Assembly: GCF_002127325.2 (NCBI RefSeq)
Contig: NC_035448.2
Location: 113,299,660 to 113,363,659, forward strand
Direction: 5' to 3'
DNA from: Helianthus annuus
Taxonomy: Eukaryota > Streptophyta > Magnoliopsida > Asterales > Asteraceae
Length of the DNA stretch: 64,000 nt
This document shows, one piece after another, positions 47,106 to 58,752 of the stretch. Every line of letters starts with the position of its first letter. Position 1 is the stretch's first letter. Position numbers and translations under genes: made by a program. The notes beneath the pieces were generated by a model. It did not search any database and was not told the origin of the DNA. It worked only from the letters and a program-made list of their open reading frames with translations.

Positions 47106-48888
47106 AATACCCCCACACTTGAACTTTTGCTTGTCCTCAAGCAAAACTCTTTAAATGTGGCTTACACTCCCAAACGGAATAGGTAGAAGAGAAAGTTTTT
47201 GGCTTGTCATAGAGTGTCGGGAATCCAAGGTCTTTGTAAGTTTTATTTTTATTTATTTACAATCCTATTCGTTATGATTTATTTTGAACGTTTCATAAGA
47301 TAAATTACTTATTTGGGCATAGCATGCCTTATTAAAATTCCATTTATATACAAGTTCACATACCTCACGGGAGATCACTCAACACTCGGCCGAAGGTGTA
47401 TATTTTAGTGAATCACTCGAGAGCGGCACGGAACTTACGCCTTCCATAGGCTTGCCAAGCAATCAATCCTCCTCCTTTTTAACTTTTTACCTTTGTAAAT
47501 ATCAAGAGGACTTTTGGGGTGAAGGGTTAGGCTTGGGTTAAAGGTGGGTGGTTGGTTAGTGGTTAGTAAAAAGGGCGAAAATCGTAACAAGCGTCGGTTT
47601 TCGTGAAGTACCTTGTTTTTAGTGACTTTTTATTTTGAAGTATTTCTCCAAACAAGCTTTTATAGCTTTTGTTTGTTTTTGACTTCATCATCTTTTTTTT
47701 TTTTTTTGATCGTCACATAAAAAGGTGAGTTTACGAAAAAGCGAGCTTGTTACTAAAATAAAGGGTGAAAAAAATAAAAAGGTTTTTGGTGGGTAAAAAG
47801 GGTTTTGGGGTAATGAAATGAAAGGTTTAGGCTCAAAGGGGCTATCTAGGGGGATTTTGGGTAGGTAAAAAAAATGAAAAATAATGGTTTTGAAAAAATG
47901 GTTAGTCCTAATGCCTCCATCATTTACTTACTTGGGTTTAAGTTGGTAAGGACCGGGAATGTATCGTCGTGGCAAGTTCTAGATTTGTAAGAACCGAGCG
48001 GCTATTCACACAAGAAACGAAAAAAATGAGCATTTAATCTAAATATGTGTATTTTTATGCTCAATAAAGGCTCAAAACTCACTTTTGTGGGAATGGGTTT
48101 TTAATGTGACCAAGTATATATAATCGAATTTTTAACTAGACTTGTTATACCGTTTCATAATTTTCTTATGTTGGTTCTTTTTTTTATCACGACGCTATCG
48201 GTTGTAAACTTGTAAAAATATAACCTTTTTAGAACTTGTTATTCCCAACTTAAACTAAGACAAGTAAATAAAAAAAATGAAAAAGTTTTTGAAAAAAATT
48301 TGGGGTGTTTAGCGGTTCCAATAGAGTTTTGTGTAAGGCTTGTGTTTAGGATTTTGCAAAATTTCAAGGTTTTAGCATCCCCCCCACACTTAAATTACAC
48401 ATTGTCCTCAATGTGTCCAAAAATAAAGTTTTTGGTTGATTAGAATGTATAAAAGTGGGTTAAAAACCAAAGATTTATGTTACTGGCATCCTGGACACGG
48501 CCCCGTGTTGACCGGGCACGGCCCCGTGGTCAAGTGCCAGTAACAAAAATTACAGAATTGAAACAGAAGCCTGGACACGGGGGCGTGTCCGCTGAACACG
48601 GCCCGTGTCCAGTTACCTGAACTGGGTGATTTTCTGCAGGGGCTCAGCACGGGGCCGTGTTGGTTGGGCACGGCCCGTGTTGAGCCTTCTGTGATGGAGA
48701 TTTTTGTCGGGTTGCTCTGTTCTTCGTGCATGGTTCCATTTTTCTCGTTCCCTTTTTCATCCATTACCACCATGAGTGTGTTTTATTCTGCAAAAACTAA
48801 AAGATTAAACTAAACTAAGGATAGATCCGCGGAATGCCTCCGTGGTGCGCCACGTTTATAAGGGTCCTTGGCTAGACCCGATTCCAGG
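47106..48888 (-). other. A3 3' UTR
   Basis: Starts with the complement of aagtgtgggggtatt. It contains the upstream purine tract at 48377-48398 and a palindrome cluster at 48490-48665. Open frames such as 48480-48773 are palindrome by-products. Colinear with the A1 and A2 tails. Confidence 0.75.
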
Positions 48889-51240
48889 TTATATATCTTC
48901 TGAGTGGAGTGCCTTGCTTCCCAAGTTACACCGTCGGAGAGCGGCATCCAAGCTTGAATCAATAACCTTCATGTAATTGACTGGGTCGTCGTCCTCTATT
49001 CTCTTCCCAACTCCGAACTTCACCTCATCATCCCCATACCTCAAAGTCAGTGTCCCATCATTCATGTCTACCACTGCTTGTGCTGTGGCAAGGAAGGGTC
49101 TCCCTAGTATAAGGGGGACCTCGGTGTCTTCCTCCATGTCGAGTATGACAAAGTCAACTGGATAAACGAATCTGCTTACCCTTACCAAGACATTCTCGAT
49201 GACACCTTGTGGGAACTTGACTGATCGATCAGCGAGTTGTATGCTTATTTTTGTAGGGCTCGTGGTTCCCAAGCCAAGCCTTTTGAACATCGATGAGGGC
49301 ATGAGGTTAATGCTAGCCCCTAAGTCGGCCAAGGCATTGCGAACGGGTGATTCCCCTATTGAGCATGGAATTGTGAAACTTCCGGGATCGATTTTCTTTT
49401 GGGGTAGTTTATTGAGTACGAGGGCAGAGCATTCTTCGCCTAAATTAACTAATTGCAAATTTTCAATTTTCTTTTTATGTGTAAGGAAGTCCCTCATAAA
49501 TTTAGAGTATTTGGGCATTTGGGTTAGGACTTCGATAAAAGGAATATTGACATGCAATTGTTTTAACAGACTTTCGAATTTTGCGAACTGCTCATTGGTC
49601 TTTTGACGAATTAACCTACCGGGGTACGGAACTCGAGGAGCCTTGGTAGGCTCTGGTGATGGGGGAGAGTTCTTTTCCTGCAGATGTGTTGGCATTGTTT
49701 CTTCCGCAGGTGGAGGTACTTCTGCAGGCCCTACGGTGCGGTTTCGTAGTGTGATGAGGTGAACTTGCGCCTTTGGGTTTGTTTCGGTATTGCTAGGTAA
49801 TGCGCCTTGCGGTCTCTCGGAAAAATTTTGTGCTAGTTGATTTATTTGTTTTTCTATGTTTTGAATGCTAGCTTGTTGATTCCTAAAATTAGATTCTAAT
49901 TGTAGAAATCTTTCCGAGTTTTTCTTATCAGTGTCAGAGACGAGGCGAGATATAGTATCTTCGAGCCTTTCTCGTCCACCTTGTTGTTGAGTGAAATTTT
50001 GTGACTCATTTCTTGATTGCTGAAAGTTTGTTCGTTGGGTTTGTTGGTTACTACTATTGCCGGTTTCCCTCCAACCAAGGTTTGGGTGGTTTCGCCATCC
50101 TTGGTTGTAAGTTCCCGTTGGAGGACCCGACGGCCTAGGTCTATTATCAATGTAGTTTACCATTTCTTGTTGATCGTCCGTTTCTTTCATGCAACTCCAA
50201 TTTTCATGTGACCCACCACACCCTTCACAAGCCATAACCGAGACTGTTTTTGTCATTTCTAATTTTTTTATTTTTGAAGAAAGGGCCTCGATTTGGGCTT
50301 GTAAAGAAGTGCTTTCGTCGACCTTATGGGCGCCCGGGGTGATAGACTTATTTCCCCGGGGAGTGTGCCATTGAAAATTGGTTTGAGCAATTTCCTCAAT
50401 CTGATTATATATTTCGTGTGGGCGTCGATTACCTAAAAGTCCCCCGGAGCTAGAATCAAGTGTCTGCCTAATGTGTGGCAACAATCCATTGTAGAAAGTG
50501 GATACTTGTTGCCATATTGCGAGGCCGTGATGGGGACACTTGCGTAATAGCTCCTTGAACCTTTCCCAAGTTTCATATAAGGATTCCCCGTCCTCTTGTG
50601 AGTATGTATTAATTTCAGCCATTAATTTAGCAGTTTTAGCAAGAGGGAAATACTTATATAGAAATTTTTGGGCTAGTTCATCCCAGGTGTTTACCGATCC
50701 AGCTGGGAGGGTGTTGAGCCAAGCTTTCGCTCGGTCTTTTAGTGAGAATGGAAACATACGGAGGCGGATGGCGTCGTTTGATGTTCCATTGATCCGAAAG
50801 GTATCACATATTTCTAAGAAATTAGTTATATGTAGATGAGGATCCTCGTCCGCAAGCCCGTGGAAGGTTGCGGAGTTTTGGAGCATTTGTATCAAATGCG
50901 GTCGAAGTTCGAAGTTATTGGCTTCGACATTCGGAGCATTGATAGCGGCGCCTAGATTACCTACGGTGGGCCGTAGATAATCCATAAGGGTACGTTGGTC
51001 CGCCATTGGGGGTGGGTCACCCGAAACCTTCTCTTGGTTTTTGGCTTTTAACCTTTTTCTGAGAAAGCGTTTGGCTGATGAAACACTAGTTGTACCATTC
51101 CAAGAGCTGAAGATAGACGACAAATTGCAGTTTGTCGAAGAACCAATTGAAATTATGGATCGGGAAGTTAAAGTTCGTAAACACAGCCGTATACCGATTG
51201 TGAGAGTTCGTTGGAACTCAAGACGTGGTCCAGAGTTCAC
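48889..51240 (-). CDS. A3 gag-protease ORF with antisense-T N-terminus
   Basis: 783 codons, the longest open frame in the window. Residues 1-57 are the antisense of the T integrase tail, joined in frame at 51069-51071. Native gag then begins around residue 58, with a plausible own start Met at about residue 79 (MADQRTLMDYLRP). Residues about 100-290 are the plant retrotransposon gag domain (MFPFSLKDRAKAWLNTLP, ETWERFKELL). Residues 338-350 form a CX2CX3HX4C zinc knuckle, followed by a Gln/Asn-rich region and a short coiled coil. The retropepsin active site DLGA starts at about residue 639 with LILGRPFLAT downstream. It could still give virus-like-particle protein if transcribed, but the A3 5' LTR is gone. 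Confidence 0.88.
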   Translation of the reverse strand: MNSGPRLEFQRTLTIGIRLCLRTLTSRSIISIGSSTNCNLSSIFSSWNGTTSVSSAKRFLRKRLKAKNQEKVSGDPPPMADQRTLMDYLRPTVGNLGAAINAPNVEANNFELRPHLIQMLQNSATFHGLADEDPHLHITNFLEICDTFRINGTSNDAIRLRMFPFSLKDRAKAWLNTLPAGSVNTWDELAQKFLYKYFPLAKTAKLMAEINTYSQEDGESLYETWERFKELLRKCPHHGLAIWQQVSTFYNGLLPHIRQTLDSSSGGLLGNRRPHEIYNQIEEIAQTNFQWHTPRGNKSITPGAHKVDESTSLQAQIEALSSKIKKLEMTKTVSVMACEGCGGSHENWSCMKETDDQQEMVNYIDNRPRPSGPPTGTYNQGWRNHPNLGWRETGNSSNQQTQRTNFQQSRNESQNFTQQQGGRERLEDTISRLVSDTDKKNSERFLQLESNFRNQQASIQNIEKQINQLAQNFSERPQGALPSNTETNPKAQVHLITLRNRTVGPAEVPPPAEETMPTHLQEKNSPPSPEPTKAPRVPYPGRLIRQKTNEQFAKFESLLKQLHVNIPFIEVLTQMPKYSKFMRDFLTHKKKIENLQLVNLGEECSALVLNKLPQKKIDPGSFTIPCSIGESPVRNALADLGASINLMPSSMFKRLGLGTTSPTKISIQLADRSVKFPQGVIENVLVRVSRFVYPVDFVILDMEEDTEVPLILGRPFLATAQAVVDMNDGTLTLRYGDDEVKFGVGKRIEDDDPVNYMKVIDSSLDAALRRCNLGSKALHSEDI

Positions 51241-51477
51241 ATGGGAACGCGAGGATCAGATGGAACTTAAGTATCCACATTTGTTCCCCAAAGACAAGGC
51301 AAAACCTAGCAAACCTAATGTTGATGCAACTAGTGAATTTCGGGACGAAATTCCCATTCAAGTTGGGGAGGATGTGACACCCCAGGAAAACCAGTGAACG
51401 ATATAACTTACCTAGCTTCCTCAGTGAGTATGTATCAAATTTCGGGACGAAATTTCTTTTAAGTTGGGGATAATGTG
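51067..51477 (+). pseudogene. T integrase tail, second copy
   Basis: Same sequence as 45003-45413: chromodomain-like end, hairpin/purine-tract modules, then the A3 LTR. It is the start of the second unit of a 6,064-bp tandem duplication. Confidence 0.9.
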
Positions 51478-53169
51478 TGATGTGCGTGAAGTGTGTTATA
51501 TTTTTGATGAGTATTTAAGCCCCTTTTTACACTTTTAGCCAAGTTTTAAATTTATAAAACACGATATTTACTAACACTAAACACACATATGGGCAAGTGC
51601 ACCCATCGTGGACGTAGTATAGTGTTGGTAAGATACCGAGGTCGTCCAAGGACACAAGAGCTTTTAATACCGGTTTATCCTCAACGTCTAACCAAATCAA
51701 AAAGTGAGAAAAATGTTTTAAACTAAGAAAAATAAAAACTAACTAAATGCTGAAAATAAAATAAAATAAAAACAGATAGACAAGATGAATCACTTGGATC
51801 CGACACGTGTATTAGTATAACCTTTGATTATTTTCGCACTTTTGCACTTGTTTAAGAGATTATCTTAGTTATTGTAGTAGGCCCCTCTTTTGAAGGCGAC
51901 GTTACCCTCAACCCAGTAGTTTGAGTCAGCAAGGATACAATCCTAAAGGGTCGGATTATTGAAAGATAATGAATTAAGTTATTAATGCAAATTGTGGTAG
52001 GCCCCGCTTTTGGCGGTGACGTTACCCCCGGCTAAGTAGTCTGAGTCAGCAGGGATACAGTCCTAAATAGCCGGGTTATAGTATTAATAGTAGTTAACTT
52101 ATGAGGGGGTCAAAGAGTTTGGATCCCCGCCATCCAATACCTATGGGCATTGAAGGAGATCCTACTAAATTTGACCCAGGTCCCAAGCAGGACCTCTAAA
52201 CGCTGAACAAGGGCAAGACCCTTACCAAACCGTTCCCTTAACCCCCGACCAGGTAGCCAACATACCTCCATATAGACCGTGGAGATATGAATGGTGAAAA
52301 TCTTTTATTTTATATAGACAGTAAAATAATGCCAAGACACCACGGACAAACGATAAGGAAAGATCACCTTCAACATAAGTAACTAGTTATTAAAGTCATT
52401 AATACAAAACCAAATAAAAAGTGCAAAAGATTAAAAATAAAAAGTATTATACTAAACACTTGTCTTCACCAAGTGATGTAAGAGACTTAGGCAAACATGG
52501 CCTTGATTGTCAAGAACTCTTACTATCAATCTTGGATCCCGAGACGACTCACACACTCTACGATGGACAATGGATGATGGTGGTGGATGATGGTGTTATG
52601 GTGGTGGTGGGTGGTGGATGAAGTGTGAGAGAGGTGGTGTGCCAAGGGATGAGAGAGAATGAAGCCAAGCTCCTCTATTTATAGGCTGAACAAAAGGCTG
52701 GACACGGCCCCGTGTCCGCTGGACACGGCCCCGTGCCCGTCTGACATTCTCTCACTTCATTAATTGTAATTGCGAATTACAATTAATGCGCCTGCTGTAC
52801 TTTCACCACGCCCCCGTGCTCGCTGGACACGGACCCGTGGTGGGCAATGGAAGCTTCTACTGGTTTGTCTTTTCTGCTGCTTCCTGGGCACGCCCCCGTG
52901 TTCGCTGGACACGGGGCGTGTTCAGACTCTGTTTCTTCTCCTTTGCCTTGGGAGGTGCCGTTGAGGGTCCGGGCAGTCCACTTTTGTTCCTTTTCTTGTA
53001 TTTACGGTAGAATTAGTTGTCTTTTTGCTTCTTTTGTGATTTTGAGCTCATTTCATCCTGAAAATACAAAAGGAAGACAAAAACACTCTTTTTCCAACAT
53101 TAGTACTTAAAAAGGGTTAGTTTTATGCCTTAATTGATGTGATTTATATGTTGCATTTTACACACATCA
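51478..53169 (-). repeat. A3 LTR, second copy
   Basis: Offset 6,064 from 45414-47105. About eight differences over the roughly 3-kb duplicated stretch by eye, including one inside a palindrome (near 52831) and one in the spacer before it. Confidence 0.92.
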
Positions 53170-54096
53170 AATACCCCCACACTTGAACTTTTGCTTGTCC
53201 TCAAGCAAAACTCTTTAAATGTGGCTTACACTCCCAAATGGAATAGGTAGAAGAGAAAGTTTTTGGCTTGTCATAGAGTGTCGGGAATCCAAGGTCTTTG
53301 TAAGTTTTATTTTTATTTATTTACAATCCTATTCGTTATGATTTATTTTGAACGTTTCATAAGATAAATTACTTATTTGGGCATAGCATGCCTTATTAAA
53401 ATTCCATTTATATACAAGTTCACATACCTCACGGGAGATCACTCAACACTCGGCCGAAGGTGTATATTTTAGTGAATCACTCGAGAGCGGCACGGAACTT
53501 ACGCCTTCCATAGGCTTGCCAAGCAATCAATCCTCCTCCTTTTTAACTTTTTACCTTTGTAAATATCAAGAGGACTTTTGGGGTGAAGGGTTAGGCTTGG
53601 GTTAAAGGTGGGTGGTTGGTTAGTGGTTAGTAAAAAGGGCGAAAATCGTAACAAGCGTCGGTTTTCGTGAAGTATCTTGTTTTTAGTGACTTTTTATTTT
53701 GAAGTATTTCTCCAAACAAGCTTTTATAGCTTTTGTTTGTTTTTGACTTCATCATCATTTTTTTTTTTTTTGATCGTCACATAAAAAGGTGAGTTTACGA
53801 AAAAGCGAGCTTGTTACTAAAATAAAGGGTGAAAAAAATAAAAAGGTTTTTGGTGGGTAAAAAGGGTTTTGGGGTAATGAAATGAAAGGTTTAGGCTCAA
53901 AGGGGCTATCTAGGGGGATTTTGGGTAGGTAAAAAAAATGAAAAATAATGGTTTTGAAAAAATGGTTAGTCCTAATGCCTCCATCATTTACTTACTTGGG
54001 TTTAAGTTGGTAAGGACCGGGAATGTATCGTCGTGGCAAGTTCTAGATTTGTAAGAACCGAGCGGCTATTCACACAAGAAACGAAAAAAATGAGCA
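53170..54096 (-). other. A3 3' UTR, second copy, truncated
   Basis: Matches 47106-48032 and stops at gagcattt. It then switches to A2 3' UTR sequence in the opposite element orientation, with a short ttt overlap. Confidence 0.88.
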
Positions 54097-54757
54097 TTTT
54101 TACGCCTTTCGCCCTTTTCTACTAACCACTAACCCAACCACCTACCTTTAACCCAAGCCTAACCCTTCACCCCAAAAGTCCTCTTGATATTTACAAAGGT
54201 ATATAGTTAAAAAGGAGGAAGATTGATTGCTTGGCAAGCTTATGGTAGGAGTAAGTTCCATGCCGCTCTCGAGTGTTTTACTAAAATACACATTCGGCCG
54301 TGTGTTGAGTGATCCCCCGTGAGGTATGTGAACTTGTATATATATGGAATTTTTAAAAAAAAAGGCATGTTATGCCCTAATAAGTAATTTATCTTATGTA
54401 GTGTTTTAAATAAATCATGACGAATAGGATTGTAAATACATAAAAATAAAACTTAATAAAGAATATTGGAAATCCCGACACTCTATGACAAGCCCAAAAA
54501 CCTTCTCTTCTACCCGTTCCATTTGGTAGTGTAAACCACATTATAAAGAGTTTTGCTTGAGGACAAGCAAAGATTCAAGTGTGGGGGTATTTGATGTGCG
54601 TAAAATGCAACATATAAATTACATCAAATGTGGCATAAAACTAACCCTTTTTTTAGTACTAATGTTGGAAAAAGTGTATTTTTGTCTTCCTTTTGTATTT
54701 TCAGGATTAAATGAGCTCAAATGAACAAAAGAAGCAAAAAGGCAGCTAAATCTAATA
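54097..54757 (+). repeat. A2 3' UTR and LTR start, second copy
   Basis: Matches 37634-38294 at offset 16,463: the end of the A2 tail, purine tract, and the first 166 bp of LTR (54592-54757). A handful of substitutions and one-base indels. Confidence 0.9.
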
Positions 54758-56854
54758 TGTGAACTATTATGATAATGAATGTTAGGTTGTTATATGCTAT
54801 GTGATTGTATATTTGTTACATGAACCGAATCGCACAACCATCCCTCGATCGCACAAGCCATTTGGGCCGTATGCTTCGTAACCGAAACCCATAAGGGCGG
54901 CCCATTGAGGGGTTCGGCCCACTCACCCTTTTACGCATAACACATGAGATGGTTGTAACTATCTCACACTTTTTACCAAACATCATTACACACACAAACC
55001 CTAGTTTTCTCTCTTTCTCTCTCAACTCGACGGCAACCACCTCCACCTCCCTCGAAGCTCTTGTCTTGGCCGATCCCTTTCTCCTCTCAATACGGTTAGT
55101 GCTCAGTGTATTGTTAATTATATGTTTATAATATTAGCGATTTGCATGATAATCTAGGAGTCTTGTTAACATGGTGAACTATGATGTAAATTGGTAATGT
55201 TCTTGTTAATCGGCTTTCATGTATGTGTTTTATCCGTATGGTTTGATCCTAGCGTTCATAAAATCGGCTTGTTTATGTGTATTAGAAAATTGTACATGAT
55301 AATCGGATTTCACACTAAAGAACTAGATTCGAATGCTTGTTAATCGGCTGCATGAAACCAGATTGTTACATGGCCAAGATTGAAGTATCATGAGATGATT
55401 GAAACCTTTAAATGAGTATGTTTAGGTGTTTTGAATGATTGTTCATGATTATCGATTATCTAGGGTTCATGAGAGTTCATATAGATTAAAGGATAGTTGC
55501 CTTGTTTGATCGATTCTATGCTAAACGAATGGCTGGAAACTTGTTGATTGACATATGTTAAATTGGAAACAATGTAACTAATTTCGTGAATTAAGGAAAC
55601 TTGAAAATGATTGCATGAAATTCGCACAAGACCCCCATCACACAAGACTAGTCACTCGCACAAGAGTCCTTGGTCGCACAAGGACCCGAAACACACAAGT
55701 TGTTGTTCGCACAAGCTCACTGATCGCACAAGAATTAACGAATCGCACAAGCTATCGGGTTTGTTTAACTGTTGGGCCGGGGGACATGTTGGGTTGGGCT
55801 GGTCGGATCGCACAACCCAAATGGAACGCACAAGGCTTAGGCATTTTGATTGGGCCGTGTTTATGCTTGGATTGTTATTGGGCTTCTTGTTATTTTCGGG
55901 CCGGATGTTCAGCTGAATCGCACAACATGATGTGGGTCTCACAAGGCCGTGCCGACCACACAACATGTTGGGCCGACTATCTTGTGGGCTCAGACTTTCA
56001 AATCGCACAAGTGGAATGCATTGCTTGACTGTTAACGTGTTGCCATGATCTATACGTGTTTGTAACATGTTAACTCTGTGTAATTATACGTGCTTTACTT
56101 GAACCAAACCTGACTTGTATGGTAACCCTGTTAGGACGTGGTTGACCCCCCCTTAATTCAAGAACCTTTTGTGTATCTTACTGAGCAAACCAAGGTGAGT
56201 TCACTGCATTTCTCAAGCATGCGTCCCGGTGGTTTGGGACAACTAGTAAACATTGGAAGGGAACCTTGGGTAAACATTTAAATTAGGTTTTGATTATTGA
56301 ACATGGAATCAATAATTATCTGGGTATCATTACCAATGCTTGGTTAGGGGCATTGGGGTCTGGACACTTCCAGGTTATTAAGGGGCACACTCCCCGGATA
56401 CATATGGGCACACTCCCTAGGGTATCTAGCATGTTATGAGCAACATCGTATTGCAACGTTGAATCGCATTAACATACATCTGGTAACAAAACACGTTAAC
56501 AAAACTTTGAACTCACCAGCGTCGTCTGACACACTTGTCTGCATGCTTGCAGGTCGTTAGATAACTTGACATGGACTTGCTATCTGGGAGTGATGGAGTG
56601 GTTATGGATCGAAACTCTTGGATGCTTAACCTATTATTATGAACTTATGATTTTGAACAATGAACTGACAATTTACATTATGCTTCCGCTGGATATTTAG
56701 ATTGGTTTGAAATCTAAGTTGTTGAGAATTACTTATTATGAAATGGAATGTTTGTTCACATATTTATTACTGGTTCAATGTGATTGGTGGCTCGGACTCT
56801 GATGCGTAACACGTCTCGCGGAGTTCCCGCAGGTGGTATTTTGGGGGTGTTACA
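54758..56854 (+). repeat. T LTR, second copy (3' LTR position)
   Basis: 2,097 bp, matching 38295-40391. It ends exactly at ttaca, followed not by a PBS or the taata duplication but by A2 3' UTR sequence equivalent to 38003. Confidence 0.9.
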
Positions 56855-56980
56855 TTGGAAATCCCGACACTCTATGACAAGCCCAAAAACCTTCTCTTCT
56901 ACACGTTCCATTTGGTAGTGTAAACCACATTATAAAGAGTTTTGCTTGAGGACAAGCAAAGATTCAAGTGTGGGGGTATT
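56855..56980 (+). repeat. A2 3' UTR end, third copy
   Basis: Equivalent to 38003-38128, including the purine tract aagtgtgggggtatt, and leads without interruption into the complete A2 3' LTR. Confidence 0.9.
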
Positions 56981-58752
56981 TGATGTGCGTAAAATGCAAC
57001 ATATAAATTACATCAAATGTGGCATAAAACTAACCCTTTTTTAGTACTAATGTTGGAAAAAGTGTATTTTTGTCTTCCTTTTGTATTTTCAGGATTAAAT
57101 GAGCTCAAATGAACAAAAGAAGCAAAAAGGCAGCTAAATCTAATATAAATACAAGAAAAGGAACAAATGTGGCATGCCCGATCCCCCGACAGCATCTTCC
57201 TAAGCAAAGACAAGAGAACAGAAGGCTGAACACGCCCCGTGCTCAAACAGCACGGGGGCATGCCCAAGTGTCTGTAGAAAAGACAAAGTTGTAGAAGCTT
57301 CTATCACCCACCACGGGGGCGTGCCCACCGGACACAGGGCCGTGGTCAACTCTAAGATTCGCAGAATCTAGGAAAATCTTGATAGTATAGATACGCTTCT
57401 GCACACGGGGTCGTGCCCAGCGGACACGGGGGCGTGGTCAACTAATGCAAACAAACTGCAATTAATGAAGAAAGAGAAGATGGGTGAACACGGGGCCGTG
57501 CCCAATGGACACGGGGCCATGCACAATGGACATGGGGTCGTGTCCGGGCTTCTGTGCAGACTATAAATAGGGGTGCTTGGCTCATTTGTAAACCATCCCT
57601 TGGCACACCACCTCTCTCACACTTCACCCACCCACCACCACCATCACAACCCACATCCACCACCATCATCCATCATCCATCATAGAGTGTGTGAGTAGTC
57701 TCGGGATCCAAGATTGATCGTAAGAGTTCTTGACAATCAAAGGCCATGTTTGCCTAAGTCTCTTACATCACTTGGTGAAGACAATTGTCTAGTGTAATAC
57801 TTTTTATTTTTAATCTTTTCACACTTTTTATTTGGTTATGTATTAATGACTTTAATAACTAGTTTCTTATGTTGAAGGTGAATCTTCCTTATCATTTGTC
57901 TGTGGTGTCTTGGCATTATTTTACTGTCTATATAAAATAAAACATTTTCACCATTCATATCTCCATGGAGATATGTTGGCTACCTGGTCGGGGGTTAAGG
58001 GAATGGTTTGGTAAGAGTCTTGCCTTGTTCAGTGTATAGATCCTGCAAGGACCTGGGTAAAATTTAGTAGGACCTCCTTCAATACCTACTGGTATTGGAT
58101 GGCGGGGGTCCAAACTCTTTGATCCCCTCATATGTAAGCTACTATTAAAACTTTAACCCGGCTACTTAGGATTGTATCCCTGCTGACTCAGACTATCCAG
58201 CCGAGGGTAACGTCACCTTCAAAAGAGGGACCTACCACATTACGCATTAATAACTTAATTAATTATCTTTCAATAATCCAACCCTTTAGGATTGTATCCT
58301 TGCTTACTCAAACTACTGAGTTGAGGGTAACGTCACCTTCAAAAGAGGGGCCTACTACAATAACTAAGATAATCTCTTAAAAAGTGCAAAAGTGCGGAAA
58401 TAATCAAAGGTTACACTAAACACGAGTCGGATCCATGTGATTCATCTTGTCTATCTGTTTTATTTTTATTTTTATTTTCAGCATTTTTTAGTTTTTATTT
58501 TCTAGTTTAAAACCCTTTTCTCTAAAACTTTTGATTTGATTAGACGTTGAGGATAAACCGGTACTAAAAGCTCTTGTGTCCTTGGACGACCTCGGTATCT
58601 TACCAACACTATACTACGCTCATGATGGGTGCACTTTCCCATATGTGTGTTTGGTGTTAGTAAAATATCGTGTTTTATAAATTTAAAACTTGACTAACGT
58701 GTAAAAAGGGCTAAAAATATATATAAAAATATACGACACCACACGCGCATCA
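56981..58752 (+). repeat. A2 3' LTR, complete
   Basis: 1,772 bp. The palindrome cluster (about 57225-57545) has one more roughly 23-base unit than the 5' LTR. TATA at 57562-57569. Ends cgcgcatca, then the atag target duplication. Its terminal tca supplies, on the minus strand, the TGA that ends the truncated A1 frame. Confidence 0.92.

Larger units (their letters stand above)
45414..51068 (-). mobile_element. A3: Athila-like gag-protease element, 5' end missing
   Basis: Minus-strand element at the point where T's 3' LTR should start: 3' LTR 45414-47105, purine tract, 3' UTR to about 48888, gag-protease 48889-51068. It breaks off inside gag; the leader, PBS and 5' LTR are missing, and T integrase sequence follows at once. 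As in A2, no RT or integrase is encoded. Its gag-protease is free of stops, making it the least decayed Athila copy here. Confidence 0.85.
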
